Shown piece after piece: positions 49,944 through 61,158 of a DNA stretch of 64,000 bases. Below the pieces are notes generated by a model, which saw only the letters and a list, made by a program, of their open reading frames with translations, had not been told where the DNA came from and did no database searches. The first letter of the stretch is position 1, and every line of letters begins with the position of its first letter. The position numbers and the translations under genes are program-made. Origin of the DNA: Dactylis glomerata (lineage: Eukaryota; Streptophyta; Magnoliopsida; Poales; Poaceae); assembly GCA_007115705.1 (NCBI GenBank), contig QXEO01002115.1, positions 1,643,340 to 1,707,339 on the forward strand. The letters are read 5' to 3'.

Positions 49944-49964
49944 CCTTCCCCGGCAACGGCGCCA
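49944..49964 (-). other. Primer-binding site of gypsy E (tRNA-Asp)
   Basis: On the minus strand TGGCGCCGTTGCCGGGGAAG starts 11 bases after the LTR end. Its first 17 bases are complementary to the 3' end of plant tRNA-Asp (CCCCGGCAACGGCGCCA). Confidence 0.85.
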
Positions 49965-49975
49965 GAAAATATAGC

Positions 49976-51635
49976 TGCTACTCCAAATTGATGTGGGAGC
50001 AAACTGTCCTTGTGCGTGGTGATGACCAGCCCGTTGGGAACCCCAAGAGGAAGGTATGATGAGTGTAGCGGCAAATTTTCCCTCAGTTAAGAAACCAAGG
50101 TTTAATATCGATCAGGAGAAGGGAGACGGTGACGACTGAAGGTGATGCTTGCTAGTTTGCGACAGCAGCGGACAACTGGCGCTTTGTCCAAGCTTTGCTT
50201 GCTAGCTGCAACGTGGAACCTGCACACACACAAACAAGTACTTTGTTCCCAACTTACGATGAGGTTGTCAATCTCACCGGTTTGCTTGAAACAAAGGTTA
50301 TGAGTGTATCGAGTGGAAAACAGTAGTAAAATGCTAGTAAAGTAAACAGTGCGGGAATAGTAAACAGGTGATTGCAATATGATTAAAATAGGACCGGGGT
50401 CCACAGTTCACTAGTGGTGTCTCTCCATAGATAAAATAACATGCTGGGTAAACAAATTACAGTTGGGCAATTGATAGAATAAAGATAACGTGATATGTCA
50501 AGAAGATCACTATGAGATTCACTCTGGGCATTACAACAAAATACATAGACCGCCATCCAACTGCATCTATGACTAATAATCCACCCCCAGGGATATCATC
50601 CGAACACCCCGAAAGTATTAAGTTGCGAACAACAGATAATTGCATTAAGCAAAGTGTGTAATGTAAACAAAGCATATGCCCTTGAGCATATGAATGTTGT
50701 TTTCTCCCTAGTAGCAACAACACATCTACCACCTTAGAGGTTTCTGTCACTCCCCCAGGTGAAATAGAGGCATGAACCCACTATCGAGCATAAATACCCC
50801 CTCTTGGAGTCACTAGCAACTACTCGGCCAAGATAGCTACTAACAACGGAGAGCATGCAAGATCATAAACAACATAGAGATAACAAAAGATATAATTCAG
50901 TACAACAACTTAATCATAAACACCAATATTCATCGGATCCCAACAAACCAACATCATAGAATTACATAACGGTGATCTCAATCATGTAGGGCAGCTCATG
51001 AGATCTAAACATGAAGCACATGGTGGAGAAGACAACCATCTAGCTACTGCTATGGACCCATAGTCCAAGGTAGACTACTCACTCATCGCTCCGGAGGCAA
51101 GCATGGCGATGAAGAAGACCTCCGGTGGCGATTCCCCTCTCTGGCAGGGTGCCGGGAAGAGCTTCTGGACCCTCCCGATCTTCAGGTCGACGGCGGCGGC
51201 GGATCGCGATGTATTCTGGAAAACTGATCGGGCCTTAGGTTTTTCTCGTCAGGGGGTATATGTAGGCGAAAGGGGACTGTCAGAGGGGGTCCCACGCCCC
51301 CTCACACGGGGCCGGCGCGGCCAGGGGTCTGGCCGCGCCACCCCTGTGTGTGGGGCCCACGTGGCCCCTCTCCGTCAGGTCTTCGGATGTTTGGGAGCTC
51401 CCCGGTGAAATATGACTTCAGGAACTTGTTTCGTCCAATTCCGAGAATATTTCCTGTGTATCACTTCTGAAACACAAAAACAGCAGAAAACAGGAAACTG
51501 GCACTGTGGCACTTCGTTAATAGGTTAGTTCCGGAAAATGTATAAAAATGCCACTAAGTGTAACGAAACAATAGGCAAATGGTGTAAAACAAAGCATGGA
51601 GCATCAAAAATTATAGATACGTTTGAGACGTATCA
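49976..51635 (-). repeat. 5' LTR of gypsy E
   Basis: 1660 bp, same length as the 3' LTR with eight differences. Ends at the ATGAT target copy (51636-51640). Confidence 0.95.
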
Positions 51636-51640
51636 ATGAT

Positions 51641-52441
51641 CTTCTATCAATAATCAACAGCGGGATCTGGAAACCCATGTTGACTCCCACATATTCATCG
51701 ATGATCATATCGGATGAACCACGATGTCAGGATTCAATTAATCCCATATATGTATTCCCTTCGTCATACGATATTTTACTCGCCCGAGATTTGATCGTCG
51801 GTATCGCCATACCTAGTTCAATCTCGTTCACAGCAAGTACTTTACTCGTTCTGTAATCCGATATCACTTCGTGATTAACTCCTTAACCACATGCTTGCAA
51901 GCGGTGTTGATATCGATTACCGAGTGGGCCCGAAGTATATCTCTCCGACTTGGGAGGGACAAATTCCATCTCGATACATACAACCCAACAAGTACTTTCT
52001 GATCACCTGAGAGACACCTTTATGATCACCCTCACATAGGATGACGTTTGATGACCTCAAAGCTTTCTTCCGATACTAGGGAGTTGTATTATCTCATGGT
52101 CTAAGGAATACAATACTTGACATAAGAAAAGCTTCGCAAAGATGAACACGATGACACGATCTAATTGCTCTGCTTTATTTGGGTCTGTCCATCACATCAT
52201 TCTCCTAATGACATGATCTCATTATTAATTGACAACTCATATCTATGGTTAGGAAACCTTAACCATCATTAATCAATGAGCTAGTCCATAGAGGCGTACT
52301 AGGGACACGGTGTTGTTCATAAACCACACAAGTATTAAAGTTTCCGCTTAATACAATTCTAGCATGGAATATAAACATTATCATGAACAAGAATTATAAT
52401 AATAACATCTTTATTATTGCCTCTAGGGCATAATTCCAACA
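51641..52441 (-). repeat. 5' LTR of copia F, outer part
   Basis: Continues the LTR after gypsy E and its duplicated ATGAT (51636-51640), up to the terminal ATTCCAACA (TGTTGGAAT on the minus strand). Confidence 0.92.
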
Positions 52442-53573
52442 ATGACTAGGTCACAGGAATGCATTATCACAGAACGAGTAAAGAGACTTGTCGGGAACGA
52501 GATCGAACTAGGTATGGTTGATACCAAATGATCGGATCTCAGACAAGTAATAATATCGCGAGACAAAAGGAATTAACTATGTTCGTTACTGGTTCACACG
52601 ATCACTAGTTCATCGTTGAGTAAGTGGGAGTCATCATGGATTTCCAGATCCTGCTGTTGATTATTGATTGGAGAGGAGTCTCGATCATGTCCACGTTATT
52701 CACGAACCGTAAGGTGACACACTTAAGGTTCGCCGTCATTTTTGAGTGGATACGATACTCCGATCGAATTACAGGACAGCATAAGGGTTGTTTCAGAAAA
52801 GCACCGAAACTGTTTCGGGATATCGAAATAACTCAAGGGTGTATTTGTTAATGTTTGCTAATTAAATGAATTAACAAATATTAAAGAAATAAAAATGTTT
52901 TATTAAATCAATAAGTGTGAATTTTAATTAGCATGAATGTCATGCAAAATTAAAATAGGGGTTACCTCATGTTGATGAGGGGGTTACCACCATGAAGGGA
53001 ATGAAGAGGGGGTTACCACCATGAAGAGGAGGAGGACCTCCTTGGCCGGCCACCCCTTGGGGGCTGCCCCTCCTCCCCTATATAAACCCCTTTTCTCTCC
53101 TCCATGTGACACACTTCTTGATCCTCCCCTCCCTCGCATAGTTGCTGCCCAATATCCGTCTCAGCTTAGCGAAGCTCTGCCGGAATTGTAGTTCGTAGTT
53201 CATACACTTGGAGAAGTGTGTGGAGGAATGTCCGGCGGATCCCTTCTTTCGCTGCCCCGCTGGACCGAGGGCGTGGAGGAGTCGACGTCGAGCTGTACGT
53301 GTGACCGATCACGGGGGCGCTGCCACTTGTGGCGCCGTGTACACGATCTTGTGATCGTTAAGTGAACCACTACGTCGACTACGTCAAGTGAACAACTACG
53401 TCGACTACGTGCGTCTACATCGACTCTCTATCGTCAACGTTTGTGCGGGAACGTAATCCCCGCTTACGGTCGTCGAGGGTTAGTCTCCGTTGCTACCACC
53501 TCATAGAGTATCTTGGCTAGTTTATGTGTTCTTGCGTAGGAAAATTTTTGTTTTCTATGCTACGAACCCATCA
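52442..53573 (+). repeat. 3' LTR of copia A, right part
   Basis: Continues exactly where 36730 stops when compared with the intact 5' LTR (30037 onward). It ends ACCCATCA at 53573, followed by the target duplication ATTCT. Element F's target copy here reads ATGAC against GTGAC at the left, one mismatch. Confidence 0.92.
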
Positions 53574-53578
53574 ATTCT

Positions 53579-54378
53579 CAGGGTACCCAGTGCGTCCACC
53601 AGGATTTTCTTCGTGTCGTAGACACGTATACATACCAGCAGAGCGCATCCATGTGCGTATACCAGGCCACACAGGACGGATCCCGGGGTCTTACCTTCGT
53701 GATAAATCACGGCATTCGAGTTTCGTTGCGATAACATAACTCGAGAATCTCATGTCGCAGTCAAATTTTGACTGAAAATATTCGGGTTTTAACAACCATA
53801 AAACTCGCTCCCGATGGGAGTAACATTCCTGTACTTCTCAAAATCTAATACTTTACCAAGAAATATTATCGGGTGCGCGCTCAGCGCTCCCGATGGGAGT
53901 AGCCCCCGAGGCTATAGTCAAAAAAGACTTTTTCGAGTATAGGCTCAAAATATAGTGTAGTCCATCATACTTCAACTCGAGATACTTTAATAACATCTTG
54001 TCGTCGAATACGTGTCCATAACTCCAGATTTGATGTCATTTTCAACATTTTCAAAGTAGTAGCCCCCAAGGCTATAGTCGAATGTCCTTTGGGTATAGTC
54101 TTATCAACTGAATGTTGCATTGTCGGCGCCAAACCTTTTTACTCTTATCTATCATCTTCATATTTGATAGTCGCCATATTTGATGCTCACCAATTATATG
54201 CATCTGTTGAATTGATCTCTTAACCTCTTCATGACATCAGTGACTGAATTTACCTATACGTCATCTGAGCGCGTACCATTTCATGGGTAGCGTGGTAATT
54301 TTATTTTTCTGCCCGTTAGTGGGCTGCCGTTTCCGCTCCTTGCGCCACGTCTCAACCCACGTTCCTTCTCTGAGAAGG
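53579..54378 (+). promoter_or_regulatory. Upstream region of the antisense gene in element C
   Basis: Internal sequence of element C between copia A and the TATA box. It includes two similar blocks, CGCTCCCGATGGGAGTA (near 53803 and 53886) with nearby GTAGCCCCCGAGGCTATAGTC (near 53897) and GTAGCCCCCAAGGCTATAGTC (near 54059). No frame is supported. This repeat pattern could be the regulatory part of the antisense promoter. Confidence 0.5.
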
Positions 54379-54386
54379 TATATAAG
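54379..54386 (+). promoter_or_regulatory. TATA box of the antisense gene
   Basis: TATATAAG, about 118 bp upstream of the ATG at 54497, the normal spacing for a plant TATA promoter with a short leader. It is on the strand opposite to the LTR transcript of element C. Confidence 0.6.
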
Positions 54387-54496
54387 GGGATAGTGGGGAA
54401 TTGTTACTGTTTACGAGCTCTTTCTCTCCGCCGCCGCCGTTGCCGATCTCTACTCCCATCTCTGTTCACGCATAGCCTCCAAGCGCGGATCGATAG

Positions 54497-55624
54497 ATGC
54501 GCGTAAAGCACCTGGCGACCAAAAACACCATGACCAAGGGAAAGGGGAACTCTGCGACCAGCTGGGTGACCTCTGCCATCACGAAGAAGGAGGTGGAGAA
54601 GGCCAGGACGGACGGCCTGATCTCCGACGATGACTCCATCCAATTCCCTAGCACCGAGCAGATCCCGGAGCCCCCGAGCGGTTATCGGGTAATGTTTCTT
54701 GGCTTCCTCCTCCGCGGCCTTTCTCTTCCTGCCCACGAGTTTCTCTGTGGGCTTCTCTTTGTTTACGGTGTGCAGCTTCACTAGCTCACACCAAACTCCA
54801 TTCTCCACATTGCTTGCTTCGTGACTCTTTGCGAGTCGTTCCTGGGCATTGAGCCCCATTTTCTCCTCTGGAGGTCGATCTTCCGGCTCCGCCCCAATGT
54901 TGCTTTATCCAGAAAACCCGAACTGGGCGGAGCCATTGTTTCTGTGCGTCCTGAGGCACAATATCTTAAATTTTCCATGGCCGCATCTGTCCAAGGGTGG
55001 AGAACCAAGTGGTTCTATATCAAAGACCGCAAGGCCTCTCCTGAAGATCAATATGGTCTAGCCCCCTTTGACGCCTCCAGGGAAGTAAAGAAATTGGCGT
55101 CGGGGGATGCACTTCCCTCAGATGCAGAAGTACAACAAGTTCTTCCCCTTCTCTCTCGCATTCAAGCTCTGAAAGGAGGCAAAGGAGGCGCTTTGTCGGG
55201 TATCCAACTCATGGCGTTCTTCGTACAACGTCGAGTTCAACCCCTACAGCATCGCCTTACCAATCTTTGGAGCTATTCTGGCTTGGAAGATCCTACTCGC
55301 GTCTCTGAAGATTTGATGAAGAAAGAAGATGTCGACAAGCGAGTCAGGAGTCTCACCAAGCTTACCAAGGAACACGCGGTTGCTGATTTGACCGCGGATT
55401 ACTTCGACTCCGTGCACCCTCTGCCCGAGGTATGTATCTGCTCTTACTTTTTGTTCACTTGTTGTCGAATATCATTTGCTTCGAGTTACGCTTTTCTTTG
55501 CCTTTCTTATCCTGTTAACTTGCTCGTGTGCAGGGGCACCAATTCCTTATTTCGCGCCCTCCTCTTCCAGAGGCAGGGCCCCTTCCGGCTGATCTGGCCT
55601 CGTCTGCATCTGAAGCCCCCGAGG
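54497..55624 (+). pseudogene. Antisense gene 1 of element C, 5' part (Transposase_28 / 'putative gypsy type transposon' domain)
   Basis: The frame starts at ATG 54497 (a second ATG at 54530 gives MTKGKGNSATSW). It runs through LPAHEFLCGLLFVYGVQLH to a TAG at 54782-54784, where Gln or similar is expected, and continues in the same frame through LTPNSILHIACF, GIEPHFLLWRSIFRLRP and AQYLKFSMAASVQGWRTKWF to a GTATGT donor at 55430. The next exon starts at 55534 after GTGCAG (GHQFLISRPPLPEAG) and is cut at 55624 by copia B. The domain is the one named 'putative gypsy type transposon' (PF04195) in grass genomes; its biochemical role is not established. The tail half of the same gene is seen at 5140-6132 in element D. 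The internal stop makes this copy a pseudogene. Confidence 0.75.
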
Positions 55625-57316
55625 TGATGGGCTCGTAGCATAGAAAACAAAAAATTTCCTACGCAAAAATGCATAAACTAGCCAAGATACTCTACGAGGT
55701 GGTAGCAACGGATACTAACCCTCGATGACCGTAAGCGGGGATTACGTTCCCGCACAAACTTTGACGATGGAGAGTTGGTGAAGACGCACGTAGTCGACGT
55801 AGTTGTTCACTTGACGTAGTCGACATCGTGGTTCACTTGACGATCACAAGATCGTGTACCCGGCGCCACAAGTGGCAGCGCCCCCATGCTTGGTCACACG
55901 TACAGCTCGACGTCGACTCCTCCACGCCCTCGGTCCAGCGGGGCAGCGAAAGAAGGGATCCGCCGGACACTCCTCCACACACTTCTCCAAGTGTATGAAC
56001 TACGAACTATAATTCCGGCAGAGCTTCGCTAAGCCCAGACGGAAAGTGGGCAGCAACTATGCAAGGGAGGGGAGGATCAAGAAGTGTGTCACATGGAGGA
56101 GAGGGAGGGGTTTATATAGGGGAGGAGGGGCAGCCCCCAAGGGGTGGCCGGCCAAGGAGGTCCTCCTCCTCTTCATGGTGATAACTCCCTCTTCATTCCC
56201 TTCATGGTGGTAACCCCCTCATCAACATGAGGTAACCCCTATTTTAATTTTGCATGACATTCATGCTAATTAAAATTCACACTTATTGATTTAATAAAAT
56301 ATTTTTATTTCTTTAATATTTGTTAATTCATTCAATTAACAAACATTAACAAATACACCCTTGAGTTATTTCGATATCCCGAAACAGTTTTGTTGCTTTT
56401 CTGAAACAACCCTTATGCTGTCCTGTAATTCGATCGGAGTATCGTATCCACTCAAAAACGACGGCGAACCTTAAGTGTGTCACCCTACGGTTCGTGAATA
56501 ACGTGGACAAGATCGAGACTCCTCTCCGATCAATAATCAACAGCGGGATCTGGAAATCCATGATGACTCCCACTTACTCAACGATGAACTAGTGATCGTG
56601 TGAACCAGTAACGAACATAGTTAATTCCTTTTGTCTCGCGATATTATTACTTGTCCAAGATCCGATCATTTGGTATCAACCATACCTAGTTCGATCTCAT
56701 TCCCGACAAGTCTCTTTACTCGTTCCGTGATAATGCATTCCTGTGACCTAGTCACATGCTTGCAAGCGATTCCAATGCAATATCACCGAGAAGGGCCCAG
56801 AGAATATCTTTCCATCATACGGATGGACAAATCCCACTCTTGATCCATGAGCCTCAACTAATACTTTCAGAGTACCCAAATCAACCTTTATAATCACCCT
56901 ATTATGGTGTGACATTTGATATCATCAAAGTACCCTTCCGGTATCAGTGATTAACTTGATCTCATGGTCTAAGGATTAGAACTACTTCGCATGAGTTTGA
57001 TATAGCAATGAACTTGATGACTTGATCGTATTGCTATTCGTACTATGGGTGTGAGTGTTCATCACATCATTCTTCTAATGATATGACCCCGTTATTAACA
57101 ACATCCAATGTTCATGATCAGGAAACCTTGATCATCAGTTAACCAACGAGCTAGTATAAAAGAGAGGCTTTACTAGGAACCTTTTTTAGTTTATTAATCA
57201 CACAAGTATTAATGTTTCCGATTAATACAATTCTAGCATGAGAAATAAACATTTATCATAAACATGGAATATGATAATAACCACTTTATTAATGCCTCTC
57301 GGGCATATTCCCTTCA
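55625..57316 (-). repeat. 3' LTR of copia B
   Basis: 1692 bp; minus strand TGAAGGGAATATGCCC to CTACGAGCCCATCA, nearly the same length as the LTRs of copia A (1691). Confidence 0.92.
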
Positions 57317-60300
57317 GTCTCCCACTTGCACTAGAGTCAATAATCTAGTTGATACTTGCGTATATAACACTTATGGCATTCACGTGTTATATGTACGCAT
57401 TGCATGTGGTAAACCTGATCTCCAGATCTGACACTTTCAGCTCTGTGTGTATTTGCATGTCTTTGCGTCTCTACGCATCACTCATTCTCAAATGAGACAG
57501 TTGGGTATAAATTTGGTCCTTATGTGAGACCTTAGTTCCTTTAGCTAAAATCATGTTGTCACTATTGTCGCACAATAGATCTTCACAGTAATAGCCAGCT
57601 TGGAACTACACCTAGTTTGATAACAAACTTCTTGACACAAATGCCCTCTTTTGCTACTTCTAAAGTAGCCATATACTCAACCTTTGTTGTAGAATCCATC
57701 ACAATGTCTTAACTTTGGAACTCATCCAAATCCATCATGGAACTTCCTTCCATTACATTGTGCCACCTAAACATACAGCTAAAATTGAGATAAACTTAAT
57801 TTGTATCTTGTGACAAACTTAGTATCAATGTAACACTTTATAATGAATTATGTGTCACTTTGTCATACATAATATATATCATTAGTCCTTCCAAAGCACA
57901 TAAGGATATCTCTACTATTGTCCAGTGATCATCTTATGACATTTATCACTCTGGTATATGCTCATGACATTTAGAGCACAGGACATATCTGGATATGTAC
58001 ATATAACGGTATACGTGATTGATCAAATCATTCATATGGCTTTACTCATCAAGTGTCAAAAACACCTGAATCTTGTTTCAACCTCTTCCATGCGACAAGA
58101 ACTTTTCTTGTCGTTTCTATATTGAACTTCATTCAATATTTCATCTATGTACTTTGGCACAACCATATTGGTACCTCGATCTATCTATATAGACATCGAG
58201 ACCCAATATTTTGGTTTTGCCTAAGTCTTTCATTGAAATCTAATTTTAATGAAATTCTTAACCTATGCCAATAAAAGATACATCATTTCCAATTAACAAT
58301 ATGTCTTTTACATAATGTACTGAAAATATGTCTCAGCGCTCCCACTTAATTTCTTGCAAATGCAAGCATATTCATCGTATCTGATGAAACTAAACCTTTT
58401 AATTATTTCATCATGGTGAATATTCCAACTCCGCGATGCTTACTTCAACCATTGAAGTTTGCATGCCTTTTAGCATCCTTTGAATTTACAAAACCCATTG
58501 GACCATGTCATGTACATGTCCTAGGTAACCATTCCATTAGAAGAATGTTGTCTTGTTTGTTCAACTAACATATACCAAACTTGGCATATGTAGTGGTTGC
58601 TACAGTAATCCTTCCAGACAAAATATCGCTATGAAAGATCAAATCTTGTCATAGTCAACTCATTGAACACAATCATAAACTCTTTTAACGATGTGTCGAC
58701 TATTTCAAAGATGTTAAACATCCATGTCTGTCTTTATAGATCCAAATACGTTCATTAGGCTTCATGCCTTTTGAGGGTCTTCCAAGTTCATAAACTTGGT
58801 TTCTCGTGTATGGAACTATCATGGATTTTATGGTTTCTAGCCATTTGACGGAGTCAGGGCCCATCATTGCTTCTTTGCATGCAGTCGGTTCATCATTGTC
58901 AAACAATAATGATTCGTTCTCAAATCTAACTATTTGATTGTTACCCGACTCATGCGGTTCAATAGGAACTTTGATCTATGTGACCACAACCTTTGAGGTA
59001 CGACAGCCATGCGCATTGTGGCCGCCTCTGGGACACTTCCCAGCGCTGCGCTACTTAGCACATATAGCTTAGGTTCAACAACCTAATCAAAGTTCTATTG
59101 TCCTCCCACTTGACTTTTTGCGAAAAATTCCTTCTCAAGAAACTTGACGTTTTCAGCGACAAACACTTTTGTCTTAGGTGTTCTGGAGGAATACCCAACA
59201 TTTATTTTGGGATAACCTACAAAGACATATTTATCTGACTTTGGTTGTAAACATTTTACATATGCCTAGCATACCAAAATTTCAGAAAAGACAACTTGGG
59301 TTTTATCCCATGCCATATCTCATATGGTGTCATTTCAATGGATCATGATGGCGCTCTTTTCAGTATAAAAAGCGATAGTCTCTAAAGCTTTATCCTTAAA
59401 ATATAATGGCAGTTTTATAGACGACACCTTTGATCCAACGATGTCAAACAAAGTTTGATTTTATTTCTCGAACACTCCATACTCCTATGGTGTCTCGGGA
59501 AATACAAGTCTATGGAATGATTCCTCAACTTTTAGGTGTTTGCTAAACGTGTAACTCAAATATCTTCCTTTATGATCAAATCATAAATTTTTTATTCTCT
59601 TGTTACAATGATTTTCCACTTCATCTAGAAATACTTTGAACATTTTCAAATATTTCATACTTCTTCCTTATCAAGTAAATATACACATATATCTACTCAA
59701 ATCCTTGGTTAAAGTAGATGAAGTTCAAAGATCCACCACTCACGGCTACACATAATGGATTATATACATCAATATGTATAATATCTAATAAGTCAGTCGT
59801 CCGTTCTTCTTTGGCCTACAAACGGAGTTTTAATCATCTTTAGGAAATTTTCACAAGTGTCAATTGATCCAAAATCAAAAGACTCCAAAATTCCATCAAC
59901 ATGGAGTTTCTTCATATTTACTTTCCAATATGATTTAAACGGTGGTGTCACTCATAAGTGATCTTCTAATCATTTGTCTTGAGACATTTTTAGCATCAGT
60001 GTTATGGATGTGATTTCTCCAGCAAGATAAGCGTTCATTCATCTTCTATGAATGCGGTAATAATTTGAATAACCATTGTTCTCATAATACCATAACAAAA
60101 TAACAATTATTCAAACAAATCTTGAAGGATAGGTTTAATTCCAACGAAACACAATAACACTTTATTTGTTTTCGATGAGAATCATCCCATATTCATTTGC
60201 TAGTTAATCAGGCCATTGCAGTTCTTGTATTGCGTTGTTCTGTATGATAGTTCATACCAACCAATTTAGTATCAAATACCCAAGAACCACATTGTTTTAA

Positions 60301-61158
60301 CAAACAACGAATACACCCATAACATGTATATCTTCTATATACCTGAGCTGGACATTTCCAGTCTTTTCCTTTCCGCCAGAATAAATTTCGGATTCTCTTT
60401 CAGCAATTCTTTCCTTTCTAGAAGAATCTATCAATATCAATAGTGGCGCCATTCACATGGCACATAGTTCAAGGCATGATTAGTCAAACACTAATACCCT
60501 TGGACTCACACATTGAAGTAGATCACCATTATCAAATATTTAGCGTTCTTCCAAATTCCATTCTTTAGTAATCTATTAATGTAGTAAACATTTTACCGAC
60601 ATCTTGTATTCATCCTATCATGACAACTTTCATGATCAAGCTACTATAGCTCATGAGGACGAATTTTTGAGTATAATGTTAGTTCCCAAAACCTTTTTAG
60701 GGGATCTGGACGCCTAGCGTCTCCAATATTTACAAATTCTCATACAATATGAGAACATGTGTCTTACTAAATTATACTCTATCACTTTGCAACCAAACAT
60801 TATTTCAGATATCACAATATCTTCCACACATGATAGTTTATGAAACAATTCTTTCAACTCCTAGATAACCTTGATACTAAAAACAACTTTTGAATATCAA
60901 GGATCATGGAGGCAAGTGTGATACTTAGATACTAACACTGGAATTGTTACTCTTGATTTAATACTACTTATTAAATTTTATCGAGTAACAAGGGTTTGCT
61001 AAAAGTTTGCAATAGGACTTTAAACTTTAGATTGACATTCAAACAATACGATACCAGTTCGTAAAGTTAACATCCAGAATTCTATAGTTCTATTATCTCA
61101 ATTATAGCTAATCGCAAGGTAGTAAACGGATGCCAATAACTACAACAAACTATGCAAA
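57317..61158 (-). pseudogene. Decayed copia gag-pol interior of copia B, 3' side
   Basis: Matches the interior of copia A read backward. The patch 58700-58906 corresponds to 34577-34783 of A with two amino-acid differences and the same terminal stop. No long frame survives. The interior resumes at 63222 after the Helitron. Confidence 0.85.

Larger units (their letters stand above)
44603..51635 (-). mobile_element. Gypsy-type retrotransposon E, complete, internally deleted
   Basis: 7033 bp with two 1660-bp LTRs (44603-46262 and 49976-51635) that differ at only eight positions by hand count. It is flanked by exact ATGAT duplications. The interior (46263-49975) holds a primer site for tRNA-Asp, a 196-codon frame and a long noncoding stretch; there is no protease, reverse transcriptase or integrase. 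It is the youngest insertion of the nest and must have moved with proteins supplied in trans. Confidence 0.95.
36731..52441 (-). mobile_element. Angela/BARE-like copia retrotransposon F, nearly intact
   Basis: Minus-strand element inside the 3' LTR of copia A: 5' LTR at 52441-51641 plus 44602-43681 (split by gypsy E), interior 43680-38443, 3' LTR 38442-36731. The target duplication is GTGAC (36726-36730) and ATGAC (52442-52446). The primer site TGGTATCAGAGC (minus strand, about 43668-43679) matches initiator tRNA-Met. The polypurine tract CAAGTGGGAGAC precedes the 3' LTR. The LTRs differ at about 21 substitutions plus a 12-bp duplication and small indels. Confidence 0.93.
29478..53573 (+). 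mobile_element. Copia-type LTR retrotransposon A, complete but pol-dead
   Basis: Full element with 5' LTR 29478-31168, interior 31169-36165, and 3' LTR in two pieces (36166-36730 and 52442-53573) because copia F is inserted in it. The 5-bp target duplication is ATTCT (29473-29477 and 53574-53578), exact. The primer site TGGTATCAGAGCC at 31170-31182 is complementary to initiator tRNA-Met. Without its nested guests the element is about 8.4 kb. The LTR halves differ at about 35 of 1690 positions by hand count. Confidence 0.93.

Noticed and set aside
54497..55624. Host gene with a promoter and introns
   Set aside because: The domain is a transposon-associated family and the sequence is bounded by element C; the tail half occurs in element D in the same arrangement.
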